Below are positions 52,212 to 60,322 of a stretch of DNA of 64,000 nucleotides, piece after piece (position 1 is the first letter of the stretch; the number at the start of each line of letters is the position of its first letter). The position numbers were made by a program, and so were the translations under genes. Below the pieces are notes generated by a model. It had not been told where the DNA came from, made no database searches, and saw nothing but the letters and a program-made list of their open reading frames with translations. This DNA is from Brachybacterium faecium DSM 4810 (lineage in GTDB: Bacteria; Actinomycetota; Actinomycetes; Actinomycetales; Dermabacteraceae), in contig CP001643.1 of NCBI GenBank assembly GCA_000023405.1, positions 3,410,001-3,474,000 of the forward strand. Direction: 5' to 3'.

Positions 52212-53699
52212 ATGACCGTCCCCGAGCACATCCCCGCCCCCCGCGCCGGCGGTGCCGGCCTCATCGAGACCGCCGGCATCGAGATCATCGCGGAGTCCGA
52301 GCGGACCGCCCGTCCGCGCGACCTGTTCTGGCCCTGGTTCGCCGCGAACGTCTCCGTGTTCGGCCTCTCCTACGGCTCGTGGGTGCTGGGCTTCGGCATC
52401 TCCTTCTGGCAGGCCGTGGTGGTCTCCACGATCGGGGTGGTGGTCTCGTTCCTGCTGTGCGGGCTGATCGCGATCGCCGGCAAGCGCGGCTCGGCGCCCA
52501 CCATGGTGCTCTCCCGGGCGGCGTTCGGCGTGCACGGTCAGAAGGTGCCCGGCGTCGTCTCGTGGCTGACGTCGATCGGCTGGGAGACGTTCCTGGCGAT
52601 CATGGCGGTGCTCGCCACCGCGACCGTCATCACCCAGCTGGGCGGCGACGGCGGCAGCGTGGCGCTGCGGATCATCGCCACGGTGATCGTCGCGGCACTG
52701 ATCGTCGCCGCCTCGGTGCTCGGGTATCACACGATCATGAAGCTCCAGTCGGTGCTGACCTGGATCACCGGCGCCGTGACGATCCTCTACGTCCTCCTCA
52801 CGATCCCGCACATCGACCTCGCCGCGGTCATGGCCCAGCCGGGCGGCAGCCCGGGGCAGGTCATCGGTGCGCTGGTGATGGTGATGACGGGCTTCGGTCT
52901 CGGCTGGATCAACATCGCCGCCGACTGGTCCCGCTATCAGAAGCGCTCCGCCTCCGACGGCGCGATCATCGCCTGGAACACGATCGGCGGCTCGCTCGCC
53001 CCGGTGCTGCTGGTGATCTTCGGGACGCTGCTGGCCGGCTCCGACCCCGACCTCTTCGACGCGGTGGCCGACGACCCGATCGGCGCCCTCGCCACGCTGC
53101 TGCCGGTCTGGGTGCTGGTGCCGTTCCTCGTCGCGGCCGTGCTCGCCCTGGTCTCCGGCGCGGTGCTCGGCATCTACTCCTCGGGCCTGACGCTGCTGAG
53201 CCTCGGCATCGACATCCCCCGCCCCGCCGCCGCGGCGATCGACGGGCTGATCCTCACCGCCGGCACGATCTGGGTGGTCTTCTTCGCGACCGACTTCCTC
53301 GGCCCGTTCCAGAGCTTCCTCATCACGCTCGGCGTGCCGCTGGCCTCCTGGGCGGGGATCCTCATCGCCGACATCCTCACCCGTCGGGCCGATTACGACG
53401 AGCTGGCGCTGTTCGACGCCCGCGGCCGCTACGGCGCCTGGGACTGGACCTCGATCGGGACCATGGCGGTCGCCTCCGTGATCGGCTGGGGCCTGGTGAT
53501 CAACCAGTTCGCCGAGGATGCGCCGTGGAACAACTGGCAGGGCTACCTGCTCGGCCTCGTCGGCGGCAAGGAGGGCGACTGGGCGTACGCGAACCTCGGG
53601 GTGTTCGTCGCGCTGGCGCTGTCGTTCGCGGTGGCCTGGTTCGCGCGGCGCGGGCGGATCCGCGCCCAGGAGGAGGGCGGGCGCGCGGCGGGCGCCTGA
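52212..53699 (+). CDS. NCS1-family cytosine/purine permease
   Basis: 495 residues with 12 helices. PWFAANVSVFGLSYGSWVLGFG is the first-helix motif of CodB-type carriers, and GFGLGWINIAADWSRYQKR is the helix 6 substrate region with the family's DWSRY. It imports cytosine, hydantoins or related bases with cations. ATG 52212 follows CCGGAG. No deaminase is next to it. Divergent from the FUSC operon. Confidence 0.93.
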   Translation: MTVPEHIPAPRAGGAGLIETAGIEIIAESERTARPRDLFWPWFAANVSVFGLSYGSWVLGFGISFWQAVVVSTIGVVVSFLLCGLIAIAGKRGSAPTMVLSRAAFGVHGQKVPGVVSWLTSIGWETFLAIMAVLATATVITQLGGDGGSVALRIIATVIVAALIVAASVLGYHTIMKLQSVLTWITGAVTILYVLLTIPHIDLAAVMAQPGGSPGQVIGALVMVMTGFGLGWINIAADWSRYQKRSASDGAIIAWNTIGGSLAPVLLVIFGTLLAGSDPDLFDAVADDPIGALATLLPVWVLVPFLVAAVLALVSGAVLGIYSSGLTLLSLGIDIPRPAAAAIDGLILTAGTIWVVFFATDFLGPFQSFLITLGVPLASWAGILIADILTRRADYDELALFDARGRYGAWDWTSIGTMAVASVIGWGLVINQFAEDAPWNNWQGYLLGLVGGKEGDWAYANLGVFVALALSFAVAWFARRGRIRAQEEGGRAAGA

Positions 53700-53752
53700 G
53701 CGCGGCAGGCGCCTGGGGTTCCGCGCTCGCGGCAGAGCGCGCGCCGGTCCGG

Positions 53753-54358
53753 TCAGCGCGTGCGCCCCGGCCCTTCGCCGGTGATCCGGCGCATCCCCTC
53801 CTCGAGCAGCGAGCGATCCAGCACCGTCGTGCCGGCGAGCTGGAGGAACCCCGCGCCCTGGACGAGCGCCGCCAGGAGCGCACCCATCTGCTCGTCGGCC
53901 AGCGCGCTGCCCGGCGCACGCTCTCGGCGCGCCACCTCGACGTAGGCGTCCAGCAGCGTGCGCAGCCGGCTCTGCAGATCGGGCCGGAGGCTCTCGTCCC
54001 GCGCCGCGACGGCGACGAACTCGAGCGTGGCCAGGGCGAAGCCCGTGCTCAGCGTCTCCTGCTGCTGTGCGCTGAGCCCTTCGGCGCCGGGTTGGGCATC
54101 GGAGTCCCGGAACGGATCCCAGCCCTCCTGGGCGGCTGCGCTGAGGTTCGCGTCCAGGACCGCGAGGAAGAGCGAGGCCTTGCCCGTGAAGTTCGAGTAG
54201 ACCGCGCCCTTGGAGTACCCGGCACGGTGCGCGATCTGCTCGAGGTTCGCCCGGTGGTATCCCTCCTCGGCGAAGCTCTCGCGCGCCGCCCCGACCAGGG
54301 CGTGACGAGTCTGCTGCTGTCGATCGCGCCGAGAGGGCGGGGCGGGATGCGGGGACAT
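53753..54358 (-). CDS. TetR-family transcriptional regulator
   Basis: 201 residues. The N-terminal helix-turn-helix is FAEEGYHRANLEQIAHRAGY with SKGAVYSNFTGKASLFLAVL after it, a standard TetR pattern; the ligand domain is C-terminal. It is divergent from an ABC exporter, and a perfect 8-bp inverted repeat overlaps the exporter promoter. It thus very likely represses that exporter and itself, with release by a ligand. Confidence 0.93.
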   Translation of the reverse strand: MSPHPAPPSRRDRQQQTRHALVGAARESFAEEGYHRANLEQIAHRAGYSKGAVYSNFTGKASLFLAVLDANLSAAAQEGWDPFRDSDAQPGAEGLSAQQQETLSTGFALATLEFVAVAARDESLRPDLQSRLRTLLDAYVEVARRERAPGSALADEQMGALLAALVQGAGFLQLAGTTVLDRSLLEEGMRRITGEGPGRTR

Positions 54359-54384
54359 GGATCGATGATACGAGCACCGGAGCC

Positions 54385-54436
54385 TTGACGTACCTCCGGC
54401 ATCTGCATACCGTGAGCATCTCAATACCCACGGTAT
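54385..54436 (+). promoter_or_regulatory. ABC exporter promoter and TetR operator
   Basis: TTGACG (54385-54390), 17 bases, TACCGT (54408-54413) form a consensus-like promoter. ATACCGTG (54407-54414) and CACGGTAT (54429-54436) are perfect inverted repeats 14 bases apart; the first half covers the -10 and the second the predicted start point at about 54420. Confidence 0.75.
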
Positions 54437-54451
54437 CTGGAGGCTGGGCCG

Positions 54452-55513
54452 ATGACGACACCACGACCACGCGCCGAGGGGCTCCTCGCGGCCCCTCCTG
54501 ACCGGGACAGCGCGCCGATCGGCGCGCAGGGCGCGGAGGTGCTCCGCATCGCCGGGCTGTCCCGCCGCTTCGGGAAGGTCCTCGCCAATGACGACATCTC
54601 GCTGCGCGTGCGCGGCGGCGACGTGGTGGCGCTGCTGGGCCACAACGGCGCGGGCAAGACGACCCTGGTCTCCCAGCTCGTGGGACTGCTGCGCCCGCAC
54701 GCCGGGCAGATCCGGGTGGGCGGCGTCGACGCGGTGGCCGATCCCGCCGCCGCCCGCCTCCGGGTGGCGCTGCAGGCGCAGGCCCACGCACCCCTCGACG
54801 GGCTCACCCCGCGCGCCGCCATCGAGATCGCCGCCCGCCTGCGGGGCGCCTCGAGGCAGGAGAGCCGCTCCTCCGCCGCGGCCCTCGCGGAGGAGCTCGA
54901 CATCGTGCAGTGGATGGACCGTCGGGCGCTGCCGGACGGGGCGGGGATCTCGGGCGGCGTGCGGCGCCTGGCCGCCTTCGCGATGGCGGTCGCCGCCCCC
55001 ACCCCTCTGCTGGTGCTCGACGAGCCGACCAACGACGTGGACGCCTCGCGGCGGCGCCTGCTGTGGCAGGCGGTGCGGCGTCGCGCGGATGCCGGGGCCG
55101 GCGTGCTGCTGGTGACCCACAACGTCGCCGAGGCCGAGCGCATCGTCGACGAGCTCGTGATCCTCGACCACGGCCGGGTGGTGGCCACCGGGACGCCGGC
55201 CGGGCTGCGCGGCGCGCACGGCGGGGACCTGCGGCTGGAGCTGCGGGGCACCGCCCCGGGGAGTCCGCTGGGCACGGTCCGCGGCCTCGGCGCGCCGACG
55301 GTGCGACAGCGCAGCCGGCGGGGGCACACCGACGTGCTCACGATCTCCGCGCAGGACGCCTCCGCAGCAGTGGCCTGGGCACAGGCTCTGCGGGAGGTGC
55401 ACGCGATCGAGGACTACTCCCTCTGCCCCGCCACCCTCGAGGACGTGTATCTCGCCCACACCGCGCCCGACCCTGCGGGCACCGATCCGTCCGAGGAGAC
55501 CCCTCATGTCTGA
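54452..55513 (+). CDS. ABC exporter ATP-binding protein
   Basis: 353 residues. A 30-residue variable start, then Walker A LLGHNGAGKTTL, a degenerate signature ISGGVRRLAAFAMAV and Walker B PLLVLDEPTNDVDAS with VLLVTHNVAEAERI. Domain order and the C-terminal extension match drug or lipid exporters of the CcmA/DrrA kind. GGAGG before ATG 54452. Overlaps the permease by eight bases. Confidence 0.93.
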   Translation: MTTPRPRAEGLLAAPPDRDSAPIGAQGAEVLRIAGLSRRFGKVLANDDISLRVRGGDVVALLGHNGAGKTTLVSQLVGLLRPHAGQIRVGGVDAVADPAAARLRVALQAQAHAPLDGLTPRAAIEIAARLRGASRQESRSSAAALAEELDIVQWMDRRALPDGAGISGGVRRLAAFAMAVAAPTPLLVLDEPTNDVDASRRRLLWQAVRRRADAGAGVLLVTHNVAEAERIVDELVILDHGRVVATGTPAGLRGAHGGDLRLELRGTAPGSPLGTVRGLGAPTVRQRSRRGHTDVLTISAQDASAAVAWAQALREVHAIEDYSLCPATLEDVYLAHTAPDPAGTDPSEETPHV

Positions 55514-56327
55514 CCGCGAGCTCCCTTCCGCCATGGAGCCCTCCGCCGCGACCGCGCACCCGCTCGTGGCCGCCGGCCGACCGCCGGCGGCCCGCAGCGT
55601 CGTCGTCCTCACCAGCCTGCTCCGGCGGCAGGCGGCGCAGGCCGGCACCCTGTTCCCGCTGGTGATCGTCCTGCAGACGCTGATGGCGGCGGGCATCGTG
55701 ATCGGCTTCGGCTTCCTCATCCCCGGCATGACGCCGGAGACCGCCCTCTTCCTCTCGACCGGCGCACCGACCATCCTCCTGTTCACCGTCGGGCTGGTGG
55801 TCGTGCCGCAGAGCGTGGCGCGCAGCCGCACCGACGGGACCTTCGAGCACCTGCGCACCTTGCCGGTGCCGCGACCGCTGCTGCTGCTCGCCGAGCTGCT
55901 TGTCTGGGCCGGGGTGGCGCTGCCCGGACTCGTGATCGGGGTGCTGGTCGGCGTGTGGCGGTACGGGCTGGAACTGTCCCCGCACTGGCCGGTGCTGATC
56001 GGCGCCGCGCTGCTGGTGACGGTGATGGCCACGTCCGTGGGCTATGCGATCGCCGTGAGCATGCAGCCGGCGCTCGCGCAGCTGGTCAGCCAGATGCTGG
56101 TCTTCTTCGTCCTGCTCTTCTCCCCGATCGCCTTCCCGGCCGCGCAGCTGCCGCAGTGGCTCCGCACCGTGCACGACGTCCTGCCGATCCGCCCCGGCGC
56201 CGACCTGCTGCGGGCGGGCTTGGCCGCGGACTCGTTCCCCACCAGCGGGCGAGACCTGCTCGTGCTGACCCTGTGGACGGTCCTGGGCGTGGTCATCACG
56301 CTGCGGGCGCTGATGCGCCGAGGCTGA
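55506..56327 (+). CDS. ABC-2 type exporter permease
   Basis: 273 residues with six helices in the ABC-2 layout: LFPLVIVLQTLMAAGIVIGF, LLFTVGLVVVPQSVARSRTDGTFE (the amphipathic coupling region), and LVSQMLVFFVLLFSPIAFPA with LPQWLRTVHDVLPIRPGADLL, the family's C-terminal signature. It forms an exporter with the preceding ATPase under TetR control; the substrate is unknown. Confidence 0.9.
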   Translation: MSDRELPSAMEPSAATAHPLVAAGRPPAARSVVVLTSLLRRQAAQAGTLFPLVIVLQTLMAAGIVIGFGFLIPGMTPETALFLSTGAPTILLFTVGLVVVPQSVARSRTDGTFEHLRTLPVPRPLLLLAELLVWAGVALPGLVIGVLVGVWRYGLELSPHWPVLIGAALLVTVMATSVGYAIAVSMQPALAQLVSQMLVFFVLLFSPIAFPAAQLPQWLRTVHDVLPIRPGADLLRAGLAADSFPTSGRDLLVLTLWTVLGVVITLRALMRRG

Positions 56328-56381
56328 GCTCCCGGACGCTCTGCGCCGGAGGCGGAGCGGTGGACGTCGTAGGGTGCCGCC

Positions 56382-56996
56382 ATGACACGCTCCCCCGCCT
56401 CGGCCGCCTCTGCGGTCCGGCCCTGGCTCCTGGTCGTCGACGCACAGCGGATCTTCGCCGATCCGGCCTCCCAGTGGGCCGCGCCCACCTTCCCCGCCGC
56501 GATGGAGCGGATCGCGCAGCTGGCCGCGCACGCCGGCCCCGAGCGCACGCTGCTCACGCGCTGGCTGCCCACCGCGGACCGCTCCACCTCCTGGGGCGAC
56601 TACTTCCGGGACTGGCCCTTCGCCGACGTCCCGCCCACCGACGCGCTCTACGAGCTGGTGGACGCCGCGCAGGGCCTCTCCGCCCGCCCCACCGTGGACG
56701 AGCCGACGTTCGGGAAGTGGGGGCCGCAGCTGGAGGGCATCGTCGGCCCCGCCCCGCACCTGCTGGTGGCCGGGGTCTCGACCGACTGCTGCGTGGTCAC
56801 CACCGTGCTCGCCGCGGCCGACGCCGGCGCGCACGTCACCGTGGTGATCGATGCCTGCGCGGCGTCGACGCCGGAGAACGGCGAGGCGGCCCTGCACACC
56901 ATGAGCCTGTTCCCGCCGCAGGTGCGGCTGCGCACGAGCGCGGAGATCCTCGGCGGCGCGCACACCGCAGAGGGCGGCGACGATGGCGGCGCCTGA
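56382..56996 (+). CDS. Isochorismatase-like cysteine hydrolase
   Basis: 204 residues. Catalytic triad candidates are D20 (LLVVDAQRIF), the Lys of TFGKWGPQ and the cysteine in AGVSTDCCVVTTVLAA. Members hydrolyse amides or nicotinamide-type substrates; the substrate is unknown. TAGGGT ends six bases before the ATG: leaderless. It overlaps the DUF488 gene by 14 bases. Confidence 0.9.
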   Translation: MTRSPASAASAVRPWLLVVDAQRIFADPASQWAAPTFPAAMERIAQLAAHAGPERTLLTRWLPTADRSTSWGDYFRDWPFADVPPTDALYELVDAAQGLSARPTVDEPTFGKWGPQLEGIVGPAPHLLVAGVSTDCCVVTTVLAAADAGAHVTVVIDACAASTPENGEAALHTMSLFPPQVRLRTSAEILGGAHTAEGGDDGGA

Positions 56997-57573
56997 GCAT
57001 CCCGGCGAGGGGCAGGAGCGCTCCGGCGGGCAGCTGCTCACCCTCGGCCACGGCCGGCTGGAGCGGGAGGAGCTCGCCGCGCTGCTCACCGAGGCGGGCA
57101 TCGGCCAGCTGGTGGACGTGCGCCGCTTCCCCGGCTCGCGCACGAACGACGCCGCCGCGCGGGGCGTGGTCGAGGAGATCTGCACCGCGGCGGGCATCGG
57201 CTACCGCTGGGACGAGCGGCTGGGCGGCCGGCGCCGCCTCACCGCGCAGGAGGACGCCGACTCCCCGGATCCGTGGTGGCGGGTGGCCCAGTTCCGCGCC
57301 TACGCCTCCTGGACCCGCAGCGAGGAGTTTCGTGCGGGGATCCAGGAGCTGCTCGGCGACGTGGCCCGCACCCGCACCGCGGTGATGTGCTCCGAGGCGG
57401 TCTGGTGGCGCTGCCATCGCCGCCTCATCGCGGACGTCATGGTGCTCGAGCACGGTGTGGAGGTCCTCGATCTCATGCACTCCGGGCAGCAGCGCCCGCA
57501 CGAGCCGAGCGCCGGGGCCCGGCGCGACGCGGACGGTCACGTGGTGTGGGACCGGCCGGACGACAACGGCTGA
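56983..57573 (+). CDS. DUF488 protein
   Basis: 196 residues. LLTLGHGRLEREELAALL and LVDVRRFPGSRTND open the domain, and VMCSEAVWWRCHRRLIAD is the conserved C-terminal signature with Cys, Glu, Cys, His. The activity of DUF488 is unknown. The 14-base overlap with the cysteine hydrolase implies a shared transcript. Confidence 0.88.
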   Translation: MAAPEHPGEGQERSGGQLLTLGHGRLEREELAALLTEAGIGQLVDVRRFPGSRTNDAAARGVVEEICTAAGIGYRWDERLGGRRRLTAQEDADSPDPWWRVAQFRAYASWTRSEEFRAGIQELLGDVARTRTAVMCSEAVWWRCHRRLIADVMVLEHGVEVLDLMHSGQQRPHEPSAGARRDADGHVVWDRPDDNG

Positions 57574-57632
57574 GGCGGCCGGGCGAGGGAAATGGCTGGC
57601 CGTCGAGCCGGGGTGGCCCTACCGTCGGCCCC

Positions 57633-58412
57633 ATGCATGCACCCTCCCCGCTTCCCCGCACCGCGCTGCTCACCGGCGTCGGACGTCGCCGCGGGATCGC
57701 CGCCGCGATCGCTCGCGGCCTCGCCGCCGACGGCTACGACCTGGCGCTGAACTTCCACAGCCCCTATGACCAGCGTGTCCTCGGAGAGGACGCCGACGTG
57801 GAGCAGCTCGCCGAGGAGCTGCGGGCCGGAGGCACCCGCGTGGCGCTGCTCCCGGGCGATCTCGAGGATCCCGCCGTGCCGCCGCGGCTCGTCGCCGCGG
57901 CCGGCGAGGCGCTCGGTCCGCTCGGCGCGCTCGTGACCTGCCATTGCGAGTCGGTGGACTCCTCGCTCCTCGACACCACGGTGGAGAGCTTCGACCGCCA
58001 CTACGCGGTCAACGTGCGCGCCACCTGGCTGCTGCTGAAGGCGTTCGCGGAGCAGGTCGCGCCCGGCACGGACACCCCCGGCGGCGCCATGATCGCGCTG
58101 ACCAGCGATCACACCGTGCACAACCTGCCCTATGGCGCGACCAAGGGGGCGCTGGATCGCCTGGTGCTGGCCGGCACCCACGAGCTGACCGAGCGCGGGA
58201 TCCGCACGAACGTCATCAACCCCGGCCCGATCGACACCGGCTGGATGGACGACGAGGTGCGCGCAGCCTGCGCGGCCCGGACCCCGGGCGGCGAGATCGG
58301 CGGCACCGACACCGTCGCGGACCTGGTGCGCTTCCTGCTCTCGGCACAGGGGGCGTGGATCCGCGGGCAGCTGCTGCTGTCCAACGGCGGGTTCGCGACG
58401 CCGGCGCTGTGA
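57633..58412 (+). CDS. Short-chain dehydrogenase/reductase
   Basis: 259 residues. NAD(P)-binding TALLTGVGRRRGIAAAIARG, then LALNFHSPYD; the active site YGATKGALDRL gives Tyr-x-x-x-Lys, and NVINPGPIDTGW is the usual loop after it. The classic serine before Tyr is within ALTSDHTVHN. It resembles the 3-oxoacyl reductase-like branch that includes many gene-island enzymes of unknown substrate. TACCGT ends seven bases before the ATG. Confidence 0.92.
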   Translation: MHAPSPLPRTALLTGVGRRRGIAAAIARGLAADGYDLALNFHSPYDQRVLGEDADVEQLAEELRAGGTRVALLPGDLEDPAVPPRLVAAAGEALGPLGALVTCHCESVDSSLLDTTVESFDRHYAVNVRATWLLLKAFAEQVAPGTDTPGGAMIALTSDHTVHNLPYGATKGALDRLVLAGTHELTERGIRTNVINPGPIDTGWMDDEVRAACAARTPGGEIGGTDTVADLVRFLLSAQGAWIRGQLLLSNGGFATPAL

Positions 58413-58431
58413 GACCTCCGCGGCACGCGGG

Positions 58432-60075
58432 TCAGGCGCCGCCGGGTGACTCCGGTGCGCTCGGCGGCACCTGGTCCCGCACGGCGCCGCACCGCCAGCA
58501 GGGCACGCGAGGATCCTCCGCCCCCTCCCCCTCGGGCATCGCGCCGCACTCCGGGCACAGCCGGTCGAGCCAGCACACGGCCTCGCCCACCGGGCCGACG
58601 CCCTCCACCGCCGCCACGGGCCCGACGCGGCCGACCGGCTCACCGGGATCGTCCTGCTCGACGGGTTCGCCGGGGTCCGCAGCCTCGGGCGGCGCGTCGA
58701 GCACCCCGACCGTCCTCCACGCCTCCTCGACCGCGCGGTGCGGGGCGGAACCCTCGCCGTGGCGCTGTGCGGCCGCGGCGAGCGTCGCGGCGGCGAAGGT
58801 GCGGAAGTCCGCGTCCTTGGGCAGCCCGCCGCGGGTGAGCGCGTCGTACCAGATCGGCCCCGCTCCCTCGTGGGTGGCCCCGCCGATCCCGGTCGCGGCC
58901 AGGTAGAACGCCCGGTTGGGGATGCCGGAGTTGATGTGCACGCCGCCGTTGTCGTTCTCCTCGTCGTGCGGGAGATCGGCGTACCGGGCCATCGAGTCGG
59001 GCTGCGGGTCCTTCCCCAGCACCGGGTCGTCGTAGGCGGTGCCGGGCGCCTTCATCGAGCGCAGCGCGACGCCCTGGACCCTCTCGGTGAACAGGCCCTC
59101 GCCGATCAGCCAGTCCGCCTCCTCCGCGCTCTGGCCGAGCAGACGCTGCGTGACCATCGCGCCGAAGCAGTCCGCGATCGATTCGTGCAGCGCCCCGGGC
59201 TGGGCCACGTAGATCAGCCCCGCAGTGAACTGGACGACCCCGTGGGTGAGCTCGTGGCCGATGACGTCCACTGCCGAGGTGAAGGAGCGGAAGTACTGCC
59301 CGTCGCCATCGCCGAAGATCATCTGCTCGCCGTCCCAGAAGGCGTTCTGGAAGTCCTCGCCGTAGTGCACCGTGGCGAGGAGCTCCATGCCGGCATCGTC
59401 GAGGGAGTTGCGGGAGAAGGCCTGGTGGAACAGCTCCCAGGTGGCGCCGAGCCCGTCGTAGGCCTCGTCGGCGGAGGCGTCGCCGGTGGGCTCCTGCCCC
59501 TCCGCGCGCACGAGCGTGCCCGGCAGGGCGGTGCCGTGCTGGGCGTCGTGGATGCTGCGGTGCGGTGTCGCGCTCTCCGCCGCGGCGGCGGGGCCGGCCG
59601 CGCTCACCCCCTCCCGGCGGGCGCGCTCCGCGCGCAGCGCGGCATCCGGGGAGAGCTCGCCGCCGCGGAGCGGGCCGCGCAGGCGCTGCTGCAGATGCGG
59701 AGGGATCAGGCCGGGGGCCGAGCCGGGGGCCGGATCGGTGGCCGGGTCGGTGGCCGGACCGGTCGTTGAGCCGGTGGACGAGCCGGTGGCCGGACCGGTG
59801 TGCGAGCCGGTGGCCGGGCCGGTGAGGCCGGCGCGGCGGGTGCGCACCGCACGGACCTCGCGGCCGCGCGCCGCCTGCCGGCTGATCGCGAGGGTGCGCG
59901 CCGCCGCGTCATGTTCGGCACCGCTCGCCCTTGCATCGTGTTCGGCGCCGTTCTCCCCCGCGTCCTGCTCGGCGCCGTTCTCCCCCGCGTCCTGCTCGGC
60001 CCGGGCGATCCGCTGGAGGAGGTGCGGCGGGACGATGCCGCAGACGCTATGACGGGGGTCACTTCCGCTGTCCAT
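58432..60075 (-). CDS. Protealysin-like M4 zinc metallopeptidase with doubled propeptide motif and C-terminal zinc ribbon
   Basis: 547 residues. The zinc site HELTH (274-278) with E298 in ALHESIADCFGAM, and GGVHINSGIPNRAFYLA, identify family M4. There is no signal peptide; as in protealysin, the N-terminus has a short propeptide with the conserved PPHL motif (CGIVPPHLLQRIARAEQ, 16-19). Unusually a second one (GLIPPHLQQRL, 125-128) precedes the catalytic domain, separated by AEQDAGENG and TGPATGS repeats. A C-terminal zinc-ribbon-like end (C507, C510, C526, C529) is also unusual. ATG 60073-60075. No emfourin-like inhibitor gene is adjacent. Confidence 0.9.
   Translation of the reverse strand: MDSGSDPRHSVCGIVPPHLLQRIARAEQDAGENGAEQDAGENGAEHDARASGAEHDAAARTLAISRQAARGREVRAVRTRRAGLTGPATGSHTGPATGSSTGSTTGPATDPATDPAPGSAPGLIPPHLQQRLRGPLRGGELSPDAALRAERARREGVSAAGPAAAAESATPHRSIHDAQHGTALPGTLVRAEGQEPTGDASADEAYDGLGATWELFHQAFSRNSLDDAGMELLATVHYGEDFQNAFWDGEQMIFGDGDGQYFRSFTSAVDVIGHELTHGVVQFTAGLIYVAQPGALHESIADCFGAMVTQRLLGQSAEEADWLIGEGLFTERVQGVALRSMKAPGTAYDDPVLGKDPQPDSMARYADLPHDEENDNGGVHINSGIPNRAFYLAATGIGGATHEGAGPIWYDALTRGGLPKDADFRTFAAATLAAAAQRHGEGSAPHRAVEEAWRTVGVLDAPPEAADPGEPVEQDDPGEPVGRVGPVAAVEGVGPVGEAVCWLDRLCPECGAMPEGEGAEDPRVPCWRCGAVRDQVPPSAPESPGGA
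59917..59997 (-). repeat. 27-bp tandem repeat in the protease propeptide region
   Basis: Two exact 27-base copies (59944-59970 and 59971-59997) and one degenerate copy (59917-59943) encode the 9-residue unit AEQDAGENG and a variant. A run of shorter GCCGGTGGCCGG-type repeats at about 59730-59822 encodes TGPATGS-like units. Confidence 0.85.
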
Positions 60076-60196
60076 GGCACCACTATGGACCCGCCTGCCG
60101 ACGAACGGGAGCCCCGCCGCAGCGCAGGAGCGCGCGGCGGCCAGAGGCGGGCGGCGGCCACGGGCGAGCCGCGGCCTGGCGGCTGGCGATCGCCAA

Positions 60197-60247
60197 TTGT
60201 GCGCTGAGGACCGGTGCACCGCCTGCTCACCGGTCCTCAGCGCACAA
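60197..60247 (-). terminator. Perfect 20-bp inverted repeat, probable terminator of the hut genes
   Basis: TTGTGCGCTGAGGACCGGTG (60197-60216) pairs perfectly with CACCGGTCCTCAGCGCACAA (60228-60247) around an 11-base loop. It lies 76 bases after the hutH stop and upstream of the protease gene. The interval 60248-60322 consists mostly of GCGCGGGCA-like repeats. Confidence 0.7.
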
Positions 60248-60322
60248 CTGCCGGTCGCGGGCGGCGCGGGTGGCGCGGGCAGCGCGGGCAGCGCAGGCTG
60301 CGCGGGCGGCGGGGGCTCGCGG

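Noticed and set aside
60185-60194. GGCGATCGCC as a highly iterated palindrome
   Set aside because: A single occurrence of a common high-GC palindrome; no cluster seen.
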